Source: Athripsodes cinereus
Lineage: Eukaryota > Arthropoda > Insecta > Trichoptera > Leptoceridae
Assembly: GCA_947579605.1 (NCBI GenBank)
Contig: OX388307.1
Span: 22,979,237 to 23,043,236, forward strand
Reading direction: 5' to 3'
Length of the DNA: 64,000 nucleotides
The position numbers were made by a program, and so were the translations under genes. Under the pieces are notes generated by a model, which was not told where the DNA came from, made no database searches, and saw nothing but the letters and a program-made list of their open reading frames with translations. Shown here piece by piece: positions 21,376 through 33,954 of the stretch (its first letter is position 1; each line of letters starts with the position of its first letter).

Positions 21376-22914
21376 TATTTGAAATTTAAAGTTAATGAGG
21401 ATGGTATTGATGGAAGTAGAAATGTACCTTCTCTCAAATTATATTTTCTTTATAATGATGTATATATGTACGATTAAATTATATCAACGTGTCCACTAAA
21501 TAATATGGATTAGTTTAATACTTTAGTATAAATTGAGTGGCACATTGTTTATTTCCACTCCATTCGAAGTATTTATTATGAGCTGCACACGACTTCTTCT
21601 ACACATTCCACGTGCATGGAAGATTTTCCTCAATAAAATAAATAATAAATAACTGACCAGTCATTAATAATTATGAATTGTATGTGTATTAATTAAAACT
21701 AGAATAAATTCTGTACAAGTATTTGCGAGCTATGAGAACTAATCAATCAGCGAGTATATGGATATCAAATCACCTGTTATTCCAGCCAGACTGGAAGTGA
21801 AAAACCCCATCAGCATCTTGAATTATATTACAAGTAAGTGTTATAAACAACTTGTTTCATTTCCTTCCATACGACATATGTAACTAGTTCATGGGAATAT
21901 CGTAGATCAATATGGTATTTTACATTTTTCTCACCATTTCTATTATTAATGTGTCAATTTTATATTTTCTATATTATTACTATTGTAAATCTTTAAAAGG
22001 ACAAGCAGGTTTTAACTCAACTAATCGTTAAAGTTCACAGAAGTATACCTATTTGTTAAAAATCCTTCCAAGTGTAGCGGGTTCTTGAAAATATTTATAA
22101 TAAATTAAAACCTTAGAAAAATACGAATTGTTTATAAACGTAATTAAATTAATGTTATTTATTAATTACATAAATACGTATTATAAAATTGGTAGTGCAC
22201 ATTTAAAGAATGTGTAAGTAATAATGAAACGAGATATCATAACATTTCTCGCATATCCTTTCGAAATGGAGTGGTCTTCTTTAATCTTTATGATATTTCA
22301 AAAGTTCATGAATACTTAAATATTAATAAAATCGCACATTGCAATGTAACGAGTATACAGTAGGTATATGTTTTTATATAGCGAGGTAAAATAATCGGAA
22401 ATAACGCCATAAATCGTTGTTAAAGTAAGTAAATAGACAGACAGCAGCTCTTATGTGAATTGACCGCGTCCAAGAGATTAGATTAAGTGCATAAGGCTAA
22501 TAGGGCATAGTGGTGATGGCGGTGATGTATGCCAAGAAATTATTATCTATTACTACTACTACCATTACTATTTCTGTTCACAATAAAGCTTGCCGCGAGG
22601 AGCTTATCCACGGGATGCCAAACAAATTTACATCACCTGCTTTATCTCAATGCTCAATGCTGCAACTTCTTTCATTTTATATTCTATAGATAGTTCTCAA
22701 TATACATTCCAACTATAACATGTACTATTTGTACAAACTAACTAAACAAAATAGAGCAAATAGGTAAACATAATGTCTATCTTTGTTCATTAATTTATTA
22801 TCGTGTGTTGAATATACTAGTACGTAAAAACAATCTTGAGTATTTGTTAATTTGCAAGAATATGATCAACAAAAGGGAATTCAAGGAAGATGTAGAAGTA
22901 TTACGGATGATAAA
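21376..22914. other. AT-rich DNA without recognisable features
   Basis: No gene or repeat family could be supported. Confidence 0.6.
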
Positions 22915-22982
22915 AACGTGTTTACTGACAGAGATAGGTGGTACTCGATCCTTTCTGCCTACCTCGCAAGGAAAAAGGTAGA
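22915..22982 (+). mobile_element. RTE-type LINE C-terminal relic
   Basis: The plus strand reads VFTDRDRWYSILSAYLARKK, which aligns with the C-terminal CKDRSVWRSVLSAYPTWDTA of the RTE element. Only this short segment is recognisable and no tandem tail follows. Confidence 0.4.
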
Positions 22983-23512
22983 TTGCGTATAAATGTATTT
23001 GTAACAGTAATAATGAGGAATATGTTGAAATAAAATATCAATAATGAAAAGGAGATGATTCAGTAATCTTTATAATGATATGACAACTTTTTATTCTATC
23101 TAGATGGGAGAATAAATAATTAATAGTGAGTAGAAAAACTTGTGAACATAAAAATTGTTTACGCCGTAGAGAAATGTCAATAAATAAAATACTTGTACGG
23201 AATTATCTCAACAAGAATAGTCAATATTATGCGTGCATATGTTATGGTCATTGAATACTCTATAAATAGTAAGAACATTTTTATTAGGAAAGGATTTCAT
23301 TTAGGCTCGTGATAAATTCAACAATTAAAATTAATCTTATGTTGAATTGTTTCTCAGGTGTAATAAGGTATAAGTAAGTAGCTACGTTATATAAAAAAAA
23401 ATCTTGGACTGTACAACAATCGTGATAAGTAAAATCACTATTTTATTTAATATACTAGTTTATTGCTATGTTATAATTGTACTTAGATATCTTTATTCTT
23501 CTATTCTTTAAT

Positions 23513-23650
23513 AATAATAATAATAAACTTTATTGTACAAAATATTTGGATACAAATAATAAGGTTACGTGGTATAAACGAATTATTTTGCATAATGGGC
23601 GAGTTTTACGCAGGGACGCGATATCTTCCAACTTACCCAAACTACTATTT
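23513..23650 (-). mobile_element. LINE family A 3' end with (TTA)n tail
   Basis: It is a near-copy of the segment at 3954-4095 in the same orientation. Read on the minus strand it gives GTAAAACTCGCCCATTATGC, then a spacer with ATCCAAATATTTTGTACAAT and an AATAAAGTTTATTATTATT end. There is no coding sequence. Confidence 0.7.
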
Positions 23651-24610
23651 GTGTTATTTACTGTTGTAATGAGTAACAGATTTATTGCATTAATTTTAAC
23701 GGGTGTCTTTATTTTGGACTTTCGATTCGTCATTCATTTGACAAAAAAATTCACAAATCTTCTTCAGCGATGAGGTATTCCACTTTTATAAACATTAAGG
23801 TACAAACCTCAAATTTAAAGAACATTTATATTTTATATTTCTAGTTAAAGTATTCAATGTAATAAAAAGATTACCACTATCCACGAATGTCGTGGAAAAT
23901 TATTAGTGATTTCTTTCAATGCTTCTCAAGTTAAAAGTACAATAAAAAAATGTTCCTGTGTTTGAAAAATTGGCTGAAAAGTTACTATAGCCCAAATACC
24001 ATTTTCAAAAGCAAAACAATTTAAGAAACCAATAAAAAATGTAGCAACGAGTGAAGAATCTAGCTTTTTAACGAATTAACGGAGTAAAAATGTTTGATCA
24101 ACAACGACAATGCGCTTTGGCTAATAATTAATAATATGGTAAACTTGAATGACATGTTTTACGGCCTAGCATGCAATAAAAACTATGTATGGTGAACATT
24201 TGAAATGATAGTATTCCTTGGATTCCCTCCTGTACGGAGCTTCTGCCTCAATAAGGATCTTGTAATTGCGTTACATTTGCCATCTTCCCCTAATACGGAT
24301 CATTCTGATTTACTTCCAACATTCAACATAAAATTTTATTACTTGTGGCATGCGTTCGCATTGTAGATACAATAATTTTATAAGTTTAAAAAACTCAACA
24401 GCCTTGTTATTACGACTAATTCATTATCACCGTATACGCTATATATTTGTTTGAATAAGTAATAAAAGCGATTAATTGATGATCATGATGCTGTGGCAGA
24501 ACAATTAATTCATGATTATTATTACCTACTAAAAAAATTATAATGATGATGTAAGATAATATTTCAGTCGCTGGCAACATTGAAATGTTTTGTAGAAATT
24601 ACAAAGATGA
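23651..24610. other. AT-rich DNA without recognisable features
   Basis: Nothing identifiable. Confidence 0.6.
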
Positions 24611-24697
24611 ACCACGTGTAGAGGGTTATTCATTTTTAAATTTCCCGTTTCCCGGGAACGAAAATAGTCCGGGAAAAATAGCCCTCTAACCACGTGC
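24611..24697. repeat. Imperfect inverted repeat with CCCGGG core
   Basis: The arms (CCACGTG-TAGAGGG-TTATTC and the complement of AATAGCCCTCTAACCACGTG) flank a core containing TTTCCCGGGAACG and AGTCCGGGAAAAATAG. The core wording resembles a dispersed insect repeat with paired CCCGGGA segments. It may be a short remnant of such an element or a small foldback element. Confidence 0.45.
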
Positions 24698-26711
24698 TCT
24701 TACGGGACCGCGTGAAATATTAAAAATTTGATGCACATGTTTTTTTTAAATTTAAAATATATTGAAATATAATTTGATTTGTATAAGGACGATAAATTCC
24801 GAATCGTATATCAAAAATTAACGATTTTTTTTTAAATATGTCTTAGTGTGTTAATATTTCATTATATATCGTTAAAAGAGATTTTCTAATAATATTGATT
24901 TATTTGCGCAGATGCGGTATTATTTCTACTCTGCTGCCTATCAAATTTATGATTCTAAAAAAATATATTGTATTAAAAAAAAACCTACATACATAAAATA
25001 TTTCTACGGATGGATTACTTTATATAAATTAGTTATTTCGGTAAATTAAGGAAATAATCAGTAAATTTATTAATGCAATTTATTTATTTATTTTATTCTT
25101 CTTGCACATCACCATTCACAAAACAAAATCAACAAAGCAATTTACATTAAAAGGAATTATGATATACAGTGGCAAGATTATCACTATGTTAGTGATTTCT
25201 TCCATCAAATCACGTCGTATTACAACAAAATAATACAAAATACACATAGCAAGAAGAAAACAATATCTCAACCACTATGAATATTTATTGAATAAGGGTG
25301 AAAATATTGATGTCAAGAAACCCATGGATATAGGTGGTGTTTATAATTTTTATTTAGTAATAATGCATGCATAATTTCCAAATTGCCTATAATCGATATA
25401 TTTTTTTTCGAATTTAAAGAGAGATAATTATTTCAGATAAAAACCTTTACATAAAATGTTTTGAAATCATTATTGATTGTTGCCAATTATTGCCCAAGTG
25501 TTGATTGAATTCTTGTCATTTGTCTAAGTTAAGTATGAAATATTAATATCTCTCATTTGAAATTCCAAAACAAAGAAATATGGTGGTGATCCGTGCAACT
25601 TTTAATTTTTTATTATAAAAATTATCACACAGAATATTTTTTATTAAACCTACATTCTTGAGTAGGTATGTATTTTTTTATGTATTGAATTTTATACATA
25701 TTCAAGTTTCACAGTTGTGTCAAAATAGTTTTGATTCATATTTTTTTAATGAATTTACTGAAAATACTTCTAGAAAATGTAATTTTAAGTTAGTATCACA
25801 TGACGGTATTTTGTTATCAATTATAATTGACGTGTATAGGATGAAAAAAATAATTGTACCTTTAGTGATAATTTAGTTCATTACACGTCAATATTTTACA
25901 CTGTCTTGTTAACTACCTAGTACAATGATGATGTGCAAGTAGAATAAATAAATATTTTGCACAAGTAAAACAAGTAACCACTAATTACAAATATTTGATA
26001 TAAATATATCCACACGTATTCTTAATAACAGAATAGTTGCCCGAGATCCATAAATAACATTCAAATACCTATAACTTGACTAATATTTAAGATCGATTTA
26101 AAGAGCTTTATCGGTTTATTGTATTTATTTATGAATAGGTCGAATAATACGGTTTCTTGATCGATGTAATATAGTATTTATCGTAGCTTAGATCATGATT
26201 GATGCCAAGTTAAGAAATTTTATAATAGATCCAACAAGTTAGCAATTAATGGATCGGTGTTCGGAAAATGACTTGACCTCTGACCAATCACGCACGACTT
26301 CTGTCGGAATATGATTCCTCACTCTCACCATGGTGTCTCACTCTCTTGTTATTTGCTAATGTTCACTTCCACTTCTTTACTTACCACTTTATAATCTGTA
26401 CCGTACCATGCCATGCACATTCTGTTATACAGGAGTGTTACTCCCGACCCAGATCTTATTTATTAATGTCTTAGATATCTACGTCATATTAATATATTCT
26501 TGCAAATAAACTGCAGTCTTCACTTAGTTGATAATCTGTGTAAAGGTTTTCAAAATAGTTAAACTTACAATTTTCGTATGACACATAGCTTAGACAGCAC
26601 ATAAAGATAGATAGCTCATTTTCAAAGACGCCAATTTGACATTTGCGAGACATAAACATAAGATCTACTTTACGAGTAACAGCTCAATTATCTATGTTTT
26701 AATTTCTTAAA
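24698..26711. other. AT-rich DNA with a LINE B tail inside
   Basis: Apart from the LINE tail listed separately at 25075-25245, no gene, RNA or repeat could be supported. Confidence 0.55.
25075..25245 (-). mobile_element. LINE family B 3' end (AAATA-rich tail)
   Basis: It starts with TTTATTTATTTATTTTATTC on the plus strand and continues with CATCACCATTCACAAAAC and a collinear stretch that recurs at 33955-34055. In that orientation it is the 3' end of a minus-strand element with a tail of AAATA units. No coding part is left. Confidence 0.45.
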
Positions 26712-26824
26712 ATTGGCTGGAAGACATTGCTTGAGCAATATACCCGCCTTTGAAATTTTACTTACGTATCTTCATTATCATTTTTTATTTTGTTTGTATG
26801 TCAATAAAGTTATTTTATCTATTT
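26712..26824 (+). mobile_element. LINE family A-like 3' end
   Basis: The sequence AATTGGCTGGAAGACATTGC followed by TTGAGCAATATACCCGCC and, about 70 bp on, GTCAATAAAGTTATTTT matches the order of the family A terminus (TTGGAAGATATTGC...CAATAAACTCGCC...AATAAAG). It is diverged and has no coding part. Confidence 0.5.
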
Positions 26825-26868
26825 CTGTATTATATAAAATATTAATTAATAATATTAAACAACGCTCC

Positions 26869-27180
26869 AAATAAAATAAACATATGAGAATAATGGTGAA
26901 ATATGAGTAAGATATGAACCCGTATCATATAAATAAAATAAACATATGAGAATAATGGTGAAATATGAGTAAGATATGAACCCGTATCATATAAATAAAA
27001 TAAACATATGAGAATAATGGTGAAATATGAGTAAGATATGAACCCGTATCATATAAATAAAATAAACATATGAGAATAATGGTGAAATATGAGTAAGATA
27101 TGAACCCGTATCATATAAATAAAATAAACATATGAGAATAATGGTGAAATATGAGTAAGATATGAACCCGTATCATATAA
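26869..27180. repeat. 62-bp tandem repeat, 5 copies
   Basis: The unit contains AATAAAATAAACATATGAGA, ATAATGGTGAAATATGAG and GATATGAACCCGTATCATAT. CATATGAG recurs at 26881, 26943, 27005, 27067 and 27129. I see no differences between complete units, so the array is recent or gene-converted. A minus-strand frame across it is a repeat artefact. Read lengths shorter than the array could miscount it. Confidence 0.95.
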
Positions 27181-27369
27181 TTTTTTCAGAGGTCTAATAG
27201 AAGAAAAAATACCCTTCAACGATTTTCCTGTCATGTGAAAAAAATTGTCATAGTGTAATATGTCATCAATTTAATTCCTAATTATTTTATAGCATGGAGA
27301 GAACGTCCAGTGTAAAGTATTATGTATTCGTAATGAACTTATTTTTCACTTGGTGTAAAGTCTTATCAC

Positions 27370-27712
27370 TCCTTCTTCTTCTTCTTCTCGTGCCGTATCA
27401 GGTCCCCCCGACGTTGGCAATCACTCTGGCGAAGGCTTCCCTATCCTGCGCGACCCGGAACAGTTCTCCCACATGTCTCATCCCGGTCCAGTCTCTTATA
27501 TTGCGCAGCCAAGACGTTTGCCTTCTACCAGGACCACGCTGCACCTCAATCTTCCCCATCAGTATCAACTGGAGCAGACTATACTTATCACCCCGCAGAA
27601 CGTGACCCAGATATGAAATCTTACGGACCTTAACGTCCTTCAGCAGCTGTCTACTGCAATTGGCTCTCCTCAAAACCTCCGAGTTGCTGACCAAATCTCT
27701 CCTACGGATTTT
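27370..27712 (-). mobile_element. LINE family C 3' end with (GAA)n tail
   Basis: On the minus strand a frame of about 98 codons reads LLKDVKVRKISYLGHVLRGD, GKIEVQRGPGRRQTSWLRNI and RDWTGMRH, ending VIANVGGT and a stop. This is the familiar C-terminal part of an RTE-like EN-RT protein (YLGHILR...GRRQ.SWLRNIRDWTG). A (GAA)n tail follows at once (TTC units at 27370-27388 on the plus strand). It is strongly 5' truncated but the remaining frame is open, so the insertion is moderately young. A more damaged copy is at 30787-31003. Confidence 0.75.
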
Positions 27713-27961
27713 AAAATTATCCGTAAGTATTATTTTTTATATTTGGAGTTTTCAAACAAAGTTTCCTTTAAGAATTCAGTATGATATATTTTAGCAGGTG
27801 CTTAGTATTTACGTATACGCAAATTACTAATTTCTTGTTATCTTATTTGAAGATTCCCTTTCCATCTACATTTCGAGTTTTTACTGGTCTTTAGATAGTC
27901 TATAATAACTTAAATTCGATTTTATTCTATTCTTTATAAGACCACCTCAATATTACAGTTT

Positions 27962-28008
27962 TACTACTACTATCACGCTTTATCCCATATATGGGGTAGC
28001 CAGCAGGA
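27962..28008 (-). mobile_element. Mini-RTE 3' terminus fragment
   Basis: Read on the minus strand it carries CTGGCTACCCCATATATGGG, ATAAAGCGTGATAG and TAG units. This is the family 3' end with changes. The 5' part is not recognisable next to it. Confidence 0.5.
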
Positions 28009-28521
28009 AAGTTTTACAGAAGTAAACTATCGAAATACATTTATGTAATACATATCTATACAATAATATTGTACTTTTGCATTAAGTAAAAGTTCTTATA
28101 AAATGTCAGTCACATCGTAATCCTGTGATGGAATTTATTCTTTGGTTCTCACAAAATTGTTCCACGGAATTGAGATACGTACAACGAGATCAACAGAAAA
28201 ACATTGAGCAGTTGTACTTTCAGCTGTCGCAGTGTCAGCTATAAAGAAAAATTACTGTATGGTGACCATTGCAATAATGCAACCCGGCCACAACAATTAT
28301 CATGCTGGCAAAGTTCCCTACGTTGCATGACTTACATGTCAGATAAAAAAAAAAAAAAAAAACACTCCAAAAAAACTAAGTTAACTTTATCCGTAAAAAG
28401 TTTCCAATTACTGTAAAATCGAATCCAGATAAAGTTATAATATTAAAAAAAATATATATTACCGACATCATAAAAAAATATTTAAACACAAATAGTTGAA
28501 ATGCGATGATTTTATATTTTA
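28009..28521. other. AT-rich DNA with a poly(A) run
   Basis: A run of about 18 A lies at 28345-28362, after a moderately GC-rich segment. A retroposed transcript is possible, but I recognise no gene in it. Confidence 0.4.
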
Positions 28522-28883
28522 TGGATATTAGAAGAATGAGTGGATGCAAGAAGAGTGTTGTGGACAGAATGCGCGTGAATAAACTACGGTGATTTGGACA
28601 TGTTGAACGAATGAACGAGGTAAGAATGACAAAGAGGATATACTTGTCTGAAAGAAAGGGTGTGAGGAAACGCGGGCGTCCGAGAACCACGTGGCTTGAT
28701 CACGTGGATCAAATTCTCAAGGACGGCCGCGTGTTGAGTAAGAGGAACCGACGTGCGTGTATGAGAAACTGTACATATGAATGTGGAGGAAGCGAAGGAA
28801 CTGTGTAAAGATAGATCTGTTTGGCGTTCCGTTCTCTCTGCCTACCCCACTTGGGACACGGCGTGAGGGTATAGTATAGTATA
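28522..28883 (+). mobile_element. 5'-truncated copy of the RTE element
   Basis: It is closely similar to the last 360 bp of the element at 15526-18695, from IRRMSGCKK through the basic tail to the stop and TATAG units. A TGG codon of the WFGHVER motif has become TGA (28591-28593). A small insertion near 28770 shifts the frame, so the C terminus reads MRNCTYECGGSEGTV instead of the usual ending. Much of the middle, including HVDQILKDGRVLSKRNRRAC, is identical in protein sequence to the longer copy. This indicates a fairly recent shared source. Confidence 0.9.
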
Positions 28884-29500
28884 AATAATTATTTAATATG
28901 ATTAGTTCATATTCTAATTAGGAAGAATTGTACACCTGCATCGGGTGATATTTAAATCGATTAATCATCCTTATAACTTTAATTATGATTTCAATGTACG
29001 TATAACTTGAATACAAGAGTTGATAAAATATTTTAATGACAAGTCTCGCTAAATGTTATTGATATGGTCATCCTATATGTTCCGTTGATAGTGCAGCTTT
29101 TTGTGATGCATGTCAAGTTTTTTATACACACGCTCAGCTGACTACACTTAAAAAAAAACTTTGAAAGGCTTGGGTAAGGTAGGGAAAAATTAATAAATTT
29201 CAATCCATGACGGGAAAGAACAGTTTTCTTGGTTTTAATTGGATAATCACGTACAAGAATTTGTATGTTCCAATTAGTTATGTTTAGTTGACGAAGTGTT
29301 TGCGATGACACAAACAAGGAAATTTATTAGAAACTAGCTTTACAGCACTTAAATATCTTTCTAAGTTTCATAAAATTTTATTCTAGGAAATTTCAGAAGT
29401 GAATGAATTTACAATAAATCTACAACAATATTTTTGATTCTACTTGTTAAGTTTATAAGACACATGACTCCACTGTAAAATAAGTAATTTATAAACAAAG
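28884..29500. other. AT-rich DNA without recognisable features
   Basis: Nothing identifiable. Confidence 0.6.
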
Positions 29501-29755
29501 ATTTCGTGGAGCACCCGGTAAAGAATTGGTCTCCCACTCTTCTGCGTAAGTTTTCGAGTGTCCTGTAAAAGGCAGGTGTTCGAAAAAATTAAGACATTTT
29601 ACATCTTAAATTCAGCGATGAGGTTTGCCACCCATCCTGAATGTCTTGATTTTATATTGGCACGAAGAGGACAGTTTGCATGTTTCTTACATGCAGCTGA
29701 TCTGCTGGCTACCCCACTTGTGGGATATGCCGTGATGGTATAGTAGTAGTAGTAG
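29501..29755 (+). mobile_element. Mini-RTE derivative, complete copy
   Basis: This is the best copy of a short family. It has the head ATTTCGTGGAGCACCCGGTA, then GTAAGTTTTCGAGTGTCC, TGTAAAAGGCAGGTGTTCG and CAGCGATGAGGTTTGCCACC. A middle part with GCACGAAGAGGACAG follows, and then the terminus CTGGCTACCCCACTTGTGGG, ATATGCCGTGATGG and TATAGTAGTAGTAG. The CGATGAGG..TGCCACCCATC segment matches the 5' coding start of the RTE element (18553-18578, minus), and the terminus matches the RTE stop and tail. It therefore looks like an internally deleted RTE that kept both ends. It encodes no protein; a 61-codon frame through it is fortuitous. Confidence 0.8.
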
Positions 29756-30346
29756 ATTTATTTACATTAATAATGAGAAACTTTTTTAACGTTATAAATC
29801 ATTGCAATTGTGTATTGAAATATTTTCATTAGAATAAGAATATAAATACAGTGACAAAACGACATAAATTAAATGTTTTCATGAATGAGTATGGGATAAT
29901 AGCATTATTACAGTCCTCCGCTGGTTGCAAAGGTTTGATAGATTCCCTGTCACTTCTGTGTTTGTGTGTAATGATGGTAGCGACATTACGTAATTATTAT
30001 ACTAAGCCATATTTGTCTATAGTACCTACTTTAAAGAAAACTTACACTTTATACTATATAATATCTTCTAACATCCATCAACAGGCCTTCATATGGAACT
30101 CTAAACTGAACTGAAAATAATCGGCGACCAATTGTAATTTCAACGAAACCAATTCTCTTTATACATCGGCAACACATTAAAAAAAAATCTCGTTTACTTT
30201 GGTAAGCTTGTTTAATAAAAGCCGTTATAGGAAATAATTTCGAAAAATAATATTTTACATTTTGTTTCACATTTAGGATAAATTAATTAATGAAATAATT
30301 CTATTTAAGGGACAAGTTTCAAATCCAAATAATGATTACTATTATA
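29756..30346. other. AT-rich DNA without recognisable features
   Basis: Nothing identifiable. Confidence 0.55.
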
Positions 30347-30523
30347 CATGCAAAGTGTCCTCTGCGTGCTAACAAAAAATAAGATTCAGGATGGGTGTCA
30401 AACCTCATCGCTGAATTAAAGATGTAAAATGTCTTCATATCTTCGAACAACTGCCATTTACAGAGTCCTTGAAAATTTACGGAAGAGAGTGGGAGAATAA
30501 TTCTTTGCCAGGAGCTACAGGGA
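30347..30523 (-). mobile_element. Mini-RTE derivative without 3' terminus
   Basis: Read on the minus strand it contains CTCCTGGCAAAGAATT, CTCCCACTCTCTTCCGTAA, AATTCAGCGATGAGGTTTG and CACCCATCCTGAAT. It ends after GCACGCAGAGGACACTTTGC. The order follows the full copy at 29501-29755; the RTE-like 3' end is lost. Confidence 0.7.
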
Positions 30524-30786
30524 TTTTTTTAAAATTAATTTTTAAAGTTTATAGCAAAGTGTTTTTCTTTATAAATCATCCTTTTTTTAAAAGTATCACA
30601 AATATTACATATCAAAGTAGAATAAAAATAAATAAAACAATAAAATAAACACAATGATATGAATCTAAATATTGTTAATATTTGAACGTACCTACTTATT
30701 TTTACTTTAATCGAACTAAAGCTTTTAATTTATTTTTAACTAGAATAGTTCTACCCGTATTCGCTCAGGCAATATAAATAAAAATC

Positions 30787-31003
30787 TGCTTCTTCTGTAG
30801 GTGCCCTGTCAGGTTCCCCCGACGTCGGCGATCACTCTAGCATAAGCTTCGGTTCTGCGTTGTCTAGAACAACTCCTCCACATCTCTCATTCCAGTCCAG
30901 TCTCGTATATTGCGCAGACAGGATGTCTGTTTTCTGCCAGCCCCCCGGCGTCCCTCTATTTTGCCTCTAATAAACCGAAGAATGAGGTTCTTGCGGTAAA
31001 AAA
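30787..31003 (-). mobile_element. LINE family C 3' end, older copy
   Basis: The minus strand encodes LILRFIRGKIEGRRGAGRKQ and CLRNIRDWTGMRDVEELF, then a frame break. It finishes with GACGTCGGGGGAACCTGAC and a GAA-type tail. It is collinear with 27370-27712 and about 100 bp shorter. Confidence 0.7.
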
Positions 31004-33819
31004 TTAACACTTGTAAATAATACAAATTGTGGACATTATTCATCAAGGTAATAACAATGCTTTATGTCCAACACATATATTATAATATTCAAAAAAATAT
31101 ATATATAAATGTTGTGTTTTGGCGCAACAGAACATTCAACTCTCATACAAATCTGATAGCACCGATATCTCTGTCAATATATAAGATATTTATCCTAAAA
31201 TCTTTTCAAAGGATGAGAGATCGTATAGAGTGTACCATTTTTACTCTGTATTTTGAGGACATTTATACATTAATATGAATGGATACAAATTATTTGTTCG
31301 ATTTGAGGAATGTATTTAGATGTGAAATACAAGTGCTGTAATTAAGACATTACAACATTTTTTCTCTTCAATTATACATTATCATTTGTGTAGGTCTGGT
31401 TCAGGTACCTATTCGCGTTGTATACGAGTGGTTTGTACAGTGCACAGAAAAGAGGAATGCGAAATAAATGTTAATTATGAGGCAGTTGTTTAATTAAATT
31501 GTATTTCCTTACAAAAGGAATGGCGATTACATACAACGGAACTGCTCTCGTACATACATACATACATATTATTATAATTGTTCAGCACCAATTTCGTAAT
31601 TTAAACGATCAAGTAATATTAAGATTATATTTCATCAAAATGATCCCCAGATATGATTTATTGAGTCAATAATCATTATTAATGATGTTATAAATTACTA
31701 TTATTCAATTTACGATCAAATAATACAAATAATAAAAATAAATAGTACCTACCTAATGGGATCGATACATTTGATTTTTATTTTTATAGTCGTCAGCTAC
31801 CGATATTTTAAAATCATTCCAAATATTTATTTCATTAAATTTTAAAGTATTGCAATAATTTGACAGTTATATTTTGTATTAAATAACAGATTGGTGTTAC
31901 ATCGCTACCATATAATTATTTTATTGCATTGAAATTACGGTGCATTTGCATAATCACATATTTTTATGGCTCATATTTTAGTAAAGCTAAAAAAAAGAGA
32001 TAAACATGTGTCTGATACAAATTGTTTTCATCTCCTTATACATAACGAATAATTATTATTTATCTAGTGAGATAAATTGAAACAAGCTTTTCGTTCTACT
32101 ATTGAAAAAAATGGAATTCTACTACTTGTAGTAGAATTATATAATTATATAGATATATATTATAACACACAGCTGTTTATTATCTCTGAATAATTTTTTG
32201 TAATACCTGCTACCTACAATATTTTACACCTAATAAAGGTTTTTTGTGGATTCAATATCATTGTTCCGTCGACTACATAATATAAATGTTACTTTATAAT
32301 TATCATAATAATAAACAATGTTTTCAAACTTTGCTGGTTCTCTGGTTGCGATTGTTTTGCTGTATATTATAAATAATTAGTTTTATTGGCATAAGGATAT
32401 TTTAACAGTATTTGATTATATGCTTATTTGAGGAAGTAAACGCATTTGAATTTGAATTATGTTATAAATGTATGTTTGCGGAATAAAAAAAACGGTCCTT
32501 TCAATATATTGCTATTTCACGTAATGAAGTTAAAAACTTGTTTTAATTATAAATAACTCTCAACAATTTATAAAAAATAAAACCACATTTATAAAGTCGA
32601 TGCTTTCTTGAACATAAATAATTAGGAATTGAGAGCATATTTTCACGCTTCTTGAAGGAAACTTCACCTGTAGCAATGATAACTTGTTAAAGATTTCCAA
32701 CAGTGGAGAGTCCAACATATAATATTATGTATTGTGTATTTTGTACCTATGTATATCATGGACACAAGGTAGATTGTAGTATGATCTAATTCTATATAGT
32801 TCGTTATAAACATCACATCGGACGTGTCGGTATGTGAACTTATTATATATCAGGATTTTGAACTGACTTATAATTGAAAATTCCACTTAACAAATAAACG
32901 GAATATTCTTTTTTAAATCAGTGATGATTTAAAGTGCTGAATATAAATAATTACCAGTATAACATAGTACCTACACACATCCATAGACGGATTTAATTTA
33001 CGACTTGTAGAAATAAAATTTATGTAGGTAATTTGGATAGTATTATGAAATCCAATAATTTATTTACAATTGAGCATACTAGGTATACACCTATTTACAT
33101 ATGTACGACATGTTATGGTAGGTGAATGCGTGTTGCTTCGGTAGCATAGATAAATGTATATTGTTTACCTCGCAGCTATGGAGAATGCATGGAAACAATC
33201 GTGAAAAATGTTTCTTTATTCTAATCAGTGTAAGCCCAGAGCCATCATCAATATAATACACAACATAATTAACTTTTATTTATGTTTAACCGTCTACAGT
33301 ACCTATACACTGCTCGGGCAAAAAATATTTACCTATATATGTACAATTGTACATATATGATAAGTAGATACCTACCTATCCACCAACATAAATATAATAA
33401 TTTTTCAATAAAGTTACGCCAATCGCGATCCTTGTCTAATCTCTAGCAGTTACTTTTGAACTGAGAATCAACTAGATACTTAATATTTATACATATTGTT
33501 TATATCAATCTATATTCAGATGTGATAGATTTTTAGTAGTTCAAACATCAAAAAAAAAGATGTTAAATGTGTGTGTGTGTGTGTGCATATATATAGGAAG
33601 TACACACATAAACCAGCCTTAGCCATTTTGTAAGCATCGGAACACCATTTATGTTCATTCAAAAGTTATTTTATTATGCTGAATCGGCTCTATTGCGCGA
33701 TTAAATATGACGAGCAATTCTTCTAATTTTGGTTATCAAATATTATACACAATATCATTGCATTTCACTACACATAAAACTTGCAAGTTTTCTTGTTTGT
33801 GCAATACAAGTTTAATACG
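31004..33819. other. AT-rich DNA with small palindromes
   Basis: A hairpin AATTCTACTAC-TT-GTAGTAGAATT lies at 32115-32138 and a 24-bp perfect palindrome centred on CAATTG at 33335-33358. A short (TG)n run is near 33570. I see no gene. Confidence 0.55.
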
Positions 33820-33870
33820 TTCAGGATAGATAGAATTCCTCATCGATGAATTGAAAATGTTAAAAATCTG
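33820..33870 (-). mobile_element. Mini-RTE fragment
   Basis: Read on the minus strand, ACATTTTCAATTCATCGATG then AGGAATTCTATCTATCCTGA aligns with the middle of the family (ACATTTTACATCTTAAATTC, AGCGATGAGG, CCATCCTGAA). Only about 50 bp remain. Confidence 0.4.
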
Positions 33871-33954
33871 CGGTGTGTTTTACGAAAACCAATAATCGAA
33901 TATTAAATACGTAACTAATTTAAAATTATTGTACAACAATTTTTTTTTACCATA

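Noticed and set aside
13043..27180. CRISPR-like arrays at 13043 and 26869
   Set aside because: Units are contiguous head-to-tail copies without unique spacers, and the DNA is eukaryotic.
28204..28416. Processed pseudogene ending in poly(A) at 28345-28362
   Set aside because: The poly(A) run is real, but the preceding sequence has no recognisable coding content or flanking duplication.
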